Translations under genes and position numbers: made by a program | The notes under the pieces: generated by a model | Seen by the model: the letters and a program-made list of their open reading frames with translations, nothing else | Databases searched by the model: none | What the model was told of the DNA's origin: nothing | Source of the DNA: Bacilli bacterium | Lineage (GTDB): Bacteria; Bacillota_I; Bacilli_A; RF39; UBA660 | Assembly: GCA_017544525.1 (NCBI GenBank) | Contig: JAFYEA010000017.1 | Location: forward strand, 62,001-126,000 | DNA: 64,000 bases | Direction of reading: 5' to 3' | Part shown: in pieces, positions 33,147 to 40,591 of the stretch | Numbering within the stretch: the stretch's first letter is position 1 | Layout: each line of letters begins with the position of its first letter

Positions 33147-34775
33147 GTGAAGGAAAAGGTTACTTATGTATTTGGTCATAAAAATCCTGATACAGACACT
33201 ATATGTGCTGCGATTGCTTTGTCGTACTTAAAAAACAAATTAGGATTTAATACAATCCCTTGTACATTAGGTCCTCTTAATTCTGAAACTAAATTTGCTC
33301 TTGATTATTTTGGTTTTAAGCATCCACATCATTTAAATGATGTTAGATTACAGATAAAGGATGTTAATTATCATAAGAATTGTTACATTGATAAGAATTT
33401 ATCTATTAAAGATGCTTTTGATTATATGAATAAAAAGAAATTAACTGGTATTAGTGTTGTTGAAAATAAAAATAAATATTATGGTTATGTTTCTTTAAAG
33501 GAAATATCTAAAGAAATAATAAGTGGAGATTATCATAAGATTGATACTTCTTATGGTAATTTGCTTAATTTATTAAATGGTAAAAATATTTTAAAATTTG
33601 ATAAAGAGATAAGTGGTAGTGTAATAGCGGCTACTTATGGAAATGATTCTTTTCTAAATACAGTTAAGCTAGATAATAGTAATATATTAATAATAGGGGA
33701 TAGAAAAACTATTTTAAATTATGCGATAAGTAATCATGTTAAGTTAATTGTTTTAGTTGCTAATTCTAAAATAACTAAGGAATTATTAAAGAAAGCTCAT
33801 GATAATAAAGTTAATATTATTAGTACACCATATACTGCATATGAAGTAAGTAAAATGATTTCTTTATCAAATTATATTAAAAATTATGTTAGGAATGAAG
33901 AGGAATATGTTACTTTCAATGAAGTGGATTATTTATCTGATTTTTTAGATATCAGTAAGACTTTAAAGCATACTAATTATCCAATATTAAATAATAAGAA
34001 TGATTGTATGGGAATACTTACTTTAACTGATACTAATCAAGTCGATAGAAAAAAAGTAATTCTCGTTGATCATAATAATATATCTCAAAGTGTTGAAGGT
34101 TTAGACGAAGCCGAGATATTAGAAGTGGTTGATCATCATAATGTGGGTGATATTAGTACTAAAAAACCTATTAGTTTTAGAATATCTGTGTGTGGAAGTG
34201 CTAGTACTATTATTTATAATATGTATAAGGAAAATAATGTAGTTATTCCTAAAAATATTGCTGGTTTATTAGCATCAGCTATTATATCTGATACTTTATT
34301 ATTAACATCACCTACCACTACTGATGTAGATAAAGAGGCATTAAATGAATTATGTAAAATATCAAAAATAAATGCTAAGAAATATGGTATTGAACTTTTA
34401 AAGGCTGGCATGAGTTTTAAAGGGCTTACTAATTCACAATTATTGCATAAAGATTTTAAAACTTATAAAGTTGATGAATACATGATTGGTATTGGGCAAA
34501 TATTAACATCAGATATTGAAAGTATTAAAAAGAAGTTTAATGATTTAGTTAAATTCTTAGATGAAGAGGCTAGAGATGATGGATATAAAGTATTAACATT
34601 ATTTATAACTGATATATTCGAAAAGAAATCTTATTGTTTATTTAATAAATCTGCATCTGATATAATAAAAGCAAGTTTTAAATTAGATAATATAAGTGAA
34701 GGAGTTGTATTACCTGGTGTAGTATCAAGAAAGATACAAATAGCACCATATATAATGGATGCTTTAGATAGGTAG
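33147..34775 (+). CDS. Manganese-dependent inorganic pyrophosphatase with CBS domains
   Basis: This is a 542-residue family II PPase with regulatory insert. DHH-family motifs are GHKNPDTDT (N-terminus), then, after the insert, VDHNNIS, VVDHHNVGD and ASAIISDTLLLTSPT. The insert (about 70-300) holds a split CBS pair (LSIKDAFDYMNKKKLTGISVVE and KTLKHTNYPILNNKNDCMG) around a DRTGG-like domain, the arrangement seen in adenine-nucleotide-regulated CBS-PPases. The C-terminal DHHA2 domain ends GVVLPGVVSRKIQIAP with the RK phosphate-binding pair. It hydrolyses PPi to drive biosynthesis. GTG 33147 has AAAGGAGG 8 bases ahead. Confidence 0.92.
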   Translation: MKEKVTYVFGHKNPDTDTICAAIALSYLKNKLGFNTIPCTLGPLNSETKFALDYFGFKHPHHLNDVRLQIKDVNYHKNCYIDKNLSIKDAFDYMNKKKLTGISVVENKNKYYGYVSLKEISKEIISGDYHKIDTSYGNLLNLLNGKNILKFDKEISGSVIAATYGNDSFLNTVKLDNSNILIIGDRKTILNYAISNHVKLIVLVANSKITKELLKKAHDNKVNIISTPYTAYEVSKMISLSNYIKNYVRNEEEYVTFNEVDYLSDFLDISKTLKHTNYPILNNKNDCMGILTLTDTNQVDRKKVILVDHNNISQSVEGLDEAEILEVVDHHNVGDISTKKPISFRISVCGSASTIIYNMYKENNVVIPKNIAGLLASAIISDTLLLTSPTTTDVDKEALNELCKISKINAKKYGIELLKAGMSFKGLTNSQLLHKDFKTYKVDEYMIGIGQILTSDIESIKKKFNDLVKFLDEEARDDGYKVLTLFITDIFEKKSYCLFNKSASDIIKASFKLDNISEGVVLPGVVSRKIQIAPYIMDALDR

Positions 34776-34784
34776 GGGGATTAT

Positions 34785-35693
34785 ATGAAACATGAAAATG
34801 TTATTGATGAATTAAATGCCATTATGTTAAATATACCTGAAGGATTGGAACCAATTGAGAAAGTAAGATATCTATATATAAAGATAGGGGAAGTATTTAG
34901 TTATGATTATGATTATCTAGATAATATGGATACTTATAAAGTAAGGTTTGAAGATGATTATGTTGATAGGTTTTCTACTTGTAAGGAAATAAGTAGTATT
35001 TTTGCTTTGATGGCTAATAATATAGATAAAGATAATATTAAGTGTGAGGTTGTTGAGAATCCTAGAAGAAGAGTAAGAGGAGATGAAAATCAAAATCATG
35101 TTTCTAATATAGTAGAGTTATCTACTGGTGAAAGGTTTGTTTTAGATTTAACTTTAGATCTTCATTTAATACAAAGTGGGTGTCAAACTATGGAGTTTGG
35201 ATATACTACTTTAAATGGGGATGAGGATATTATTTCACTTAGAGAATGTGAAATGATGGATAAGAAGATGGGATTAATTAAGAATGGTGAATATACTGAT
35301 ACTAAAATAAATAAAGATGTAAGTGAAATAAGTCATATTGATTTTAGTGGTATGTCATTTGAAGAAAGAATTAATATTCTAATTAACCATGTAAATAAAT
35401 TTATGGTTAAGTTTAGAGGGGTACATGAAGGTAGAAACTATATTAAGACATTGATTTCTAGAATGGTAAGATGTAATTATAAAGATTTTACTTTAAGAGA
35501 TTATGATAATAATATAAAAGTTATTTATCTTTTAGATGATAATATGGGTGATCAAGTTTGGTATGAATATGATAAAAATAAAGGACTTATTAAAACTAGT
35601 GTTGAAGAAATAAAAAAATTATTACAAAGTGGATGGAGCACTAGAAGTATGTCATTAGAAGATATATTAGATGAAGGAATTATGAGTTTATAA
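34785..35693 (+). CDS. Transglutaminase-like cysteine protein
   Basis: This is a 302-residue protein. An apparent papain/transglutaminase-fold triad is present: Cys in DRFSTCKEISSIFALMAN, His in NQNHVSNIVEL, and Asp in FVLDLTLDLHLIQSG. YLYIKIGEVFSYDYDY before the Cys also resembles transglutaminase-like proteins. The C-terminal ~140 residues are unrecognised. No signal peptide, so it should act inside the cell as a peptidase, amidase or crosslinker. It is 9 bases behind the pyrophosphatase with GGTAGGGGGAT as ribosome site, so co-transcribed. Confidence 0.55.
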   Translation: MKHENVIDELNAIMLNIPEGLEPIEKVRYLYIKIGEVFSYDYDYLDNMDTYKVRFEDDYVDRFSTCKEISSIFALMANNIDKDNIKCEVVENPRRRVRGDENQNHVSNIVELSTGERFVLDLTLDLHLIQSGCQTMEFGYTTLNGDEDIISLRECEMMDKKMGLIKNGEYTDTKINKDVSEISHIDFSGMSFEERINILINHVNKFMVKFRGVHEGRNYIKTLISRMVRCNYKDFTLRDYDNNIKVIYLLDDNMGDQVWYEYDKNKGLIKTSVEEIKKLLQSGWSTRSMSLEDILDEGIMSL

Positions 35694-35750
35694 TTTTTAC
35701 AATATTTTATTTTTATGATAATATTTAAATATGAATAGGAGGAAGTAAGT

Positions 35751-37490
35751 GTGTTTAACAATATAGCAAATGCAAAAAACCCAAATAGTACTGACGAAAC
35801 ATTATTTAATTTGTCTAAAAGCAACAATTGGAGAATAAGACAAGCAGTGGCAAGCAATCCAAAATGCCCTTCAATAGTTTTGGAGTCTTTATCAAATGAT
35901 TCAAATTTGGATGTAAGAGTAGCAGTTGCTTCAAATACTAAGTGTCCTCCCAATGCATTACTTGAGTTGTCAAAAGATATTGTTTTGAAGGTAAGAGAAA
36001 GTGTTGTGAAAAATCCTAATACTCCAGAAGAAGCATTAAAAATATTATTAGAAGATCCAAATGAAGAAATAAAACTTTTGGTATTAGGCCATGCAAACTG
36101 TTCTCATGGTTTTCTACTGGATAGTTTGAAAAATGCTGATGAAAAAATGCAAGTAGCAATACTAAATAATCCAAAAACTCCAGAAGATATAATAGATAAA
36201 ATGATTAAAGCAAGAAATATAATAGGTTATGATAGAATACAAGCTGCAGTTAATAATCCAAATTGTTCAAAAAAAATATTGGTTTGGTATTCTGAACCGA
36301 TTGATTTTAATTTTAGTCATCGTTTAGAATCTTTTCAGGAACATAATATTTTATTAGCAGTAGCAAAAAACCCAAATAGTAGCAGCCAAGCATTTGATAA
36401 TCTAATAAAAAATGCAAGGAGTAATAATAAATGTATAAATGATGATATTTTGCTAGCTATAATAGAGAATCCAAATTGTCCACCAGAGAATTTATATGAT
36501 TTATCAAAGTTTAATAATGTAAAAATTAGAATTGCGGTCTCTAAAAGTCCGAAAATTTCTTTAGAAACATTTGATAAGTTATCAAAAGATGGTAGTCATT
36601 TAGTAAGATTTCATTTAATTTCAAATCCTAAATGTCCAGAAAACATATTAGAAAGGTTATCAAGAGATGTTAATTCTCAAGTAAAAGAAAAAGCAACGCA
36701 AAAGCTTAATAATATTAGATCTCAAAACAAATTCAAACCTATATCTAATAATAATAAGGAATCAAGTATGATAGAAGGACTTTTGCAATCTAAGCAGAAT
36801 GAAAGCGAACAATTAAATAAAGAATTGTTTGATATTCAAAAAAGAAAAGAACAACTTATGGCAAGAGAGCAAGAGATTAAAGCATTATTAGAAAAAAATG
36901 CTCTTGAAGAGGAGCAATTGAAGAAAAAACTTGATGATCAATTGGAGAAAGAGAGAATACAAGCAGAGTTAGAATTAAAGAAAAAAATAGATGAAGAGAA
37001 AAAAAGATTTTATGAAGAGCAAGAAAAAATACTATTAAATATTCTAACTAAAGCAAAACAATTATATGAAGAGATGTTGAGTTCTGATATGAGAAAAAAA
37101 TTTGATATAGGAAATATAGAAAGAATTAATGTACCGGAGAGTAGATTGCTTGATGAATATGAAGATCATAAAGAAATAAATAAAAAATATGTTGAATACT
37201 TACCATATATAAATTTTCAATTTGTTGATACAAATAATTTAAAAGTAAGTGGTGGATATGATTGGAGTACAACAAATATTAGTGTAAATCCACAAACAGT
37301 ATATAAAAGGTCCTTAAATGGCTCAAAATTTGGCAATCAAAACATTAGATTTAAGTCGTTAAAAGGTATAGATTTAAGAGGAACTGATATAAGTGAAGAT
37401 GAAGATTGTTATGATATTGAATATGCATTAATTGATGATTATACTAAATTACCTAAATCAAAAAAAGTAGATATAGCTATTAGTAAATAA
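35751..37490 (+). CDS. 26-residue-repeat (LRV/HEAT-like) and coiled-coil protein
   Basis: This is a 579-residue protein in three parts. Residues 1-~330 hold helical repeats with NP-x-(C/T)-P turns; the turn recurs at residues 10, 36, 62, 88, 114 and 140, exactly every 26 residues, like the leucine-rich variant (LRV) or HEAT families. Residues ~345-450 form a highly charged coiled coil (QKRKEQLMAREQEIKALLEK...). Residues ~450-579 are a distinct domain whose last part (RFKSLKGIDLRGTDI) hints at a pentapeptide-like turn. The composition is more A-rich and codons less biased to GTT/AGT than in neighbouring genes, suggesting recent transfer. GTG 35751 follows AGGAGG. Confidence 0.65.
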   Translation: MFNNIANAKNPNSTDETLFNLSKSNNWRIRQAVASNPKCPSIVLESLSNDSNLDVRVAVASNTKCPPNALLELSKDIVLKVRESVVKNPNTPEEALKILLEDPNEEIKLLVLGHANCSHGFLLDSLKNADEKMQVAILNNPKTPEDIIDKMIKARNIIGYDRIQAAVNNPNCSKKILVWYSEPIDFNFSHRLESFQEHNILLAVAKNPNSSSQAFDNLIKNARSNNKCINDDILLAIIENPNCPPENLYDLSKFNNVKIRIAVSKSPKISLETFDKLSKDGSHLVRFHLISNPKCPENILERLSRDVNSQVKEKATQKLNNIRSQNKFKPISNNNKESSMIEGLLQSKQNESEQLNKELFDIQKRKEQLMAREQEIKALLEKNALEEEQLKKKLDDQLEKERIQAELELKKKIDEEKKRFYEEQEKILLNILTKAKQLYEEMLSSDMRKKFDIGNIERINVPESRLLDEYEDHKEINKKYVEYLPYINFQFVDTNNLKVSGGYDWSTTNISVNPQTVYKRSLNGSKFGNQNIRFKSLKGIDLRGTDISEDEDCYDIEYALIDDYTKLPKSKKVDIAISK

Positions 37491-37514
37491 AAAAAGACAA
37501 TTAATTGTCTTTTT
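37491..37514. terminator. Palindromic bidirectional terminator
   Basis: AAAAAGACAATT/AATTGTCTTTTT serves the repeat protein and, on the other strand, gmk, whose stop it contains. Confidence 0.85.
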
Positions 37515-38166
37515 CTTTTTCAAAATCCATTAATATTTCATGTATTATTTCTTCTTGATTACCTATTTCTACTTCTTCTATTCTATCGACTCTACATTTT
37601 TCACATGTTATAATAGCATCCATTTTAGCTAGTGCTTCATCTAGATTATCATTTACTATTACATAATTATATTTTGATACTTCATTTATTTCTTTGTATG
37701 CTGTTTTAAATCTTTCTATAACTTGTTCTTTTGTTTCTGTTTTTCTAGCTACTAGTCTATCTTTTAATACTTTCATTGATGGTGGCATTATGAATATAAA
37801 TACTGCATCTTTTCTTTTTTCATTTACTTTTCTAGCACCTTCAATGTCTATTTCTAGTATTACATCTATTCCTTCTTTTAATTTTTTATCTACAAAGTCT
37901 ACTGGTGTACCATAGTACTTATCTGTATATACCATAGCATACTCTAAATATTTATCATTTTTTATATTTTCTTTAAATTGTTCTGGTGTTATAAAATTAT
38001 AATCTACACCATCTACTTCTTGTCCTCTTATTGCTCTAGTAGTATCTGATATTGACATTACTATATTTTTTCTTTTTTTAAGTAATAATTGATTTAATGT
38101 TGATTTACCACACCCTGATGGACCAGATACAACTATTAATAAACCATGTTCATTTTTTCTGATCAT
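37501..38166 (-). CDS. gmk: Guanylate kinase
   Basis: This is a 221-residue enzyme phosphorylating GMP to GDP. P-loop VVSGPSGCGKSTL, GMP-binding SISDTTRAIRGQEVDGVDY, LEYAMVYTDKYYGTP, DVILEIDIEGARKV, and FIMPPSM with RL..R..ET form the complete Gmk set. A short acidic C-terminal extension with two Cys (about 180-221, ITCEKCRVDRIEE) is slightly unusual. AGAGG lies 7 bases before ATG 38166. It stands alone on the minus strand. Confidence 0.95.
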   Translation of the reverse strand: MIRKNEHGLLIVVSGPSGCGKSTLNQLLLKKRKNIVMSISDTTRAIRGQEVDGVDYNFITPEQFKENIKNDKYLEYAMVYTDKYYGTPVDFVDKKLKEGIDVILEIDIEGARKVNEKRKDAVFIFIMPPSMKVLKDRLVARKTETKEQVIERFKTAYKEINEVSKYNYVIVNDNLDEALAKMDAIITCEKCRVDRIEEVEIGNQEEIIHEILMDFEKEKDN

Positions 38167-38258
38167 AATATACCTCTTAATACAATTATACATTTATTAT
38201 TTTTTTTATTCAATGTATAAAATAAATTAGTTTGTTAATAATATTATTGGTGAATAAT

Positions 38259-38696
38259 ATGAATGAAAATAATGAGTTATTAATACATGTTTATAAGAGC
38301 GTATCTATGGGAGTTGAATCTACTACTGATTTATTAAAAGCATTAAAGGATAGGAACAATAAAATAAAAGGTATTATAAGTGAAGAGTTAAAAGAATATG
38401 AAAAGTTTGTTAAGGAAAGTGGAAAACTATTAAAAAAGAATGGTATTGAACTTGAAAAACCTAATTTAATGGTTAAAATTAGTAGTAATATTGGTATTAT
38501 GATGGAAACCATGAAAGATAATAGTGATTCTAGGATTGCTACTATGTTAACCGAAGGTTTTATAATGGGAATTAATGAAATGAATAATAAAATAGGAGTG
38601 TATAAGAAACATGCAGATGGTAAAATAATTAAGTTATGTAAAAGGGTTATGAAGTTTCAAGAAAATGAAATAAATAAATTAAAGACATTTATATAA
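38259..38696 (+). CDS. Helical hypothetical protein (ferritin-like bundle?)
   Basis: This is a 145-residue soluble, all-helical protein. Long helices with regular acidic and basic residues (ELLIHVYKSVSMGVESTTDL, ISEELKEYEKFVKESGKLL, GFIMGINEMNNKI) look like a four-helix bundle. Metal ligand pairs typical of ferritins are not clear. ATG 38259 follows TTGGTGAAT; upstream TTG/GTG codons overlap that site. Stop TAA lies in the loop of the following terminator. Function unknown. Confidence 0.6.
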   Translation: MNENNELLIHVYKSVSMGVESTTDLLKALKDRNNKIKGIISEELKEYEKFVKESGKLLKKNGIELEKPNLMVKISSNIGIMMETMKDNSDSRIATMLTEGFIMGINEMNNKIGVYKKHADGKIIKLCKRVMKFQENEINKLKTFI

Positions 38697-38710
38697 AAAA
38701 TGTCTTTTTA
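38681..38710 (+). terminator. Terminator with the stop codon in the loop
   Basis: AAAGACATTT pairs with AAATGTCTTT. The loop ATATAAA includes the upstream TAA, and a T-run follows. Confidence 0.8.
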
Positions 38711-38761
38711 TTTAATTTTTTTTATGTTATAATGTAAATTAGAATAGAAGGAGTGAAAAGA

Positions 38762-40021
38762 ATGAAGAGTTTTAAAAAATTAATAGTATTGCTTATTTGT
38801 GTAGTATTGTTAAGTGGATGTATGAAATCGCATACTAAAATGACAATTAAAGCAGATAAGAGTATGGACTATGAACAGGAAATCTTAATTGCAGAAGCAC
38901 TAGGTGGAGACATGAGTAGTGAATTCAATAGTGAACAATATGAAAAGAATGGATTCAAAGTTAATAGTATAAAGGAAAACGGGTATGTTGGTTATAAATT
39001 AACTAAACATTATGATGACATTGATAAGTTATCAGAAAATAAAGGTGAAGAAGTTAAACTATCTGATTATCTTGAAGAAGGATTTAATGACAAAGTTCTA
39101 TTTAAATTAGAAAAAGGATTCTTTAAGAATACTTATACTGCTAAATTTAAATATGAAAGTATGGCAAGTAGTTATCAAGATGAATTAAATGGAACAACGG
39201 ATACAGTAGATAATGTTGGTGAAACAGAAGGTACTGAAGATACAGTAGGAGCTACTGATAGCGTACCTGAAACAACTGAAACAACAACTACTGAAGATAC
39301 AACAACAGCAACTGAAGATACAACAACTACTGATACTACAAATGAATCTACTGATTTATCTGGATTAGAAGGTTTAATGGGAATGGCTAACGAAATGGAA
39401 TTTACTTATACATTATCTCTTCCAGTTAAAGCTGATAAGAATAATGCTACTAAAGTAGATGGAAAAACATTAACATGGAATTTAGCTACTGATAAAGAAA
39501 GTACTATTGAATTTTCATTTAGTTTATTAAATTTAACTAATATTATTATTGTTGGTGGTGGAGCATTACTTCTAATAATTATAGTAATAGTTGTAATTGT
39601 TGTTACTAAGAAAAAGAAAGCATCTAGTGACACTTTAATTCATACTGATTATGATCCAAGTATTGCTGCTAATGTTGGACAAGATCCAAGCGCTGTTGTA
39701 CCACAAACACCAGAAGCACCAATGACACCAGCACCTGAAACACCTTCAGTTCCTCAAACTGATAATTTACAATTTAATTTACCAACTGAGGAAACTCAAG
39801 TAAATGTAGTACCACAAGAACCAACATTTATTACACCTGCTGTTGAGGATGCTGTAAATAGTGTTACTGAAAGTACACCAATGCCTGAAGCACCTGTTGC
39901 ACCTGTAAGCGAAACACCAGTTGCACCAATGCCTGAGGCACCAAGTGTTACTATTCCAGAAGCACCTACAGTTGTTGTTCCTGAAACACCAAATGTAGAT
40001 CAAAATAATAATTTAATGTAA
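38762..40021 (+). CDS. LppM-like lipoprotein with C-terminal TM and proline-rich tail
   Basis: This is a 419-residue protein. The signal ends in lipobox LLSGC (Cys20), followed by an LppM-like beta domain (about 25-135, MTIKADKSMDYEQEILI). Next comes a Thr/Glu/Asp-rich linker (about 143-200), a short beta segment, a TM helix (about 258-280) with KKKK stop-transfer, and a ~135-residue Pro/Glu/Ala tail with repeats such as PEAP, ETPSVP, MPEAP. The topology implies a lipid anchor and outer domain plus a cytosolic Pro-rich tail. That tail may be a docking arm. ATG 38762 sits 8 bases after AAGGAG; GTG 38753 overlaps it. Confidence 0.75.
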   Translation: MKSFKKLIVLLICVVLLSGCMKSHTKMTIKADKSMDYEQEILIAEALGGDMSSEFNSEQYEKNGFKVNSIKENGYVGYKLTKHYDDIDKLSENKGEEVKLSDYLEEGFNDKVLFKLEKGFFKNTYTAKFKYESMASSYQDELNGTTDTVDNVGETEGTEDTVGATDSVPETTETTTTEDTTTATEDTTTTDTTNESTDLSGLEGLMGMANEMEFTYTLSLPVKADKNNATKVDGKTLTWNLATDKESTIEFSFSLLNLTNIIIVGGGALLLIIIVIVVIVVTKKKKASSDTLIHTDYDPSIAANVGQDPSAVVPQTPEAPMTPAPETPSVPQTDNLQFNLPTEETQVNVVPQEPTFITPAVEDAVNSVTESTPMPEAPVAPVSETPVAPMPEAPSVTIPEAPTVVVPETPNVDQNNNLM

Positions 40022-40025
40022 AAAT

Positions 40026-40050
40026 AAAAAAGCACTTAAGTGCTTTTTTT
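40026..40050. terminator. Palindromic bidirectional terminator
   Basis: AAAAAGCACTT/AAGTGCTTTTT lies between the convergent LppM-like and YbaK-like genes. Confidence 0.9.
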
Positions 40051-40056
40051 ATTTGT

Positions 40057-40521
40057 TTAATAATTTGATACATCTATCCATTCTTTATAGTTTGAATATT
40101 TTTCTAGTTCTTCTATTGAAAGTTCTATGGCTGAATTACCACTTCCACATGCGGGAAAAACTGTTTTAAATCTTTTTAGTGATTCATCTAAATAAACGAT
40201 TACTCCTTCATTAATAGCGAAAGGGCATACACCACCTACGGGATGGCCTATTAATTCATTTACTTCATCAAATGAAAGCATATGTGCTTTTTCATGAAAT
40301 AATGCTTTATATTTTGAATTACTTACTTTAGCATCTCCGGCTAGAATAATCATTATTATATTATCTTTTGTTTTAAATGATAATGATTTTGCAATTCTTT
40401 TTCCTTCTGTATTTAATGCCTTTGCAGCTTCTTCAACAGTGGCGCTACTTACATTAAATTCTATTATTCTATCTTCCATATTGAATTGTTTAAAAAATTC
40501 TTTTACTTTTTCTATTGCCAT
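40057..40521 (-). CDS. YbaK/EbsC-family Cys-tRNA(Pro) deacylase
   Basis: This is a 154-residue YbaK/aaRS-associated domain protein that hydrolyses mischarged tRNA. KSLSFKTKDNIIMIILAGDAKVS contains the conserved Lys, HMLSFDEVNELIGHPVGGVCPFAI is the diagnostic loop, and FPACGSGNSAIELSIEEL closes the fold. Substrate preference (Cys-tRNA-Pro versus other) is uncertain among YbaK subgroups. AAAGGAAG lies before the ATG with an extended TGTTATAAT further upstream on the minus strand. It is divergent from addB. Confidence 0.85.
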   Translation of the reverse strand: MAIEKVKEFFKQFNMEDRIIEFNVSSATVEEAAKALNTEGKRIAKSLSFKTKDNIIMIILAGDAKVSNSKYKALFHEKAHMLSFDEVNELIGHPVGGVCPFAINEGVIVYLDESLKRFKTVFPACGSGNSAIELSIEELEKYSNYKEWIDVSNY

Positions 40522-40591
40522 AACACACTTCCTTTAGAAATCATTATAACATATTATCTATATTCATGATATAATTATTTAGAGGTATATT

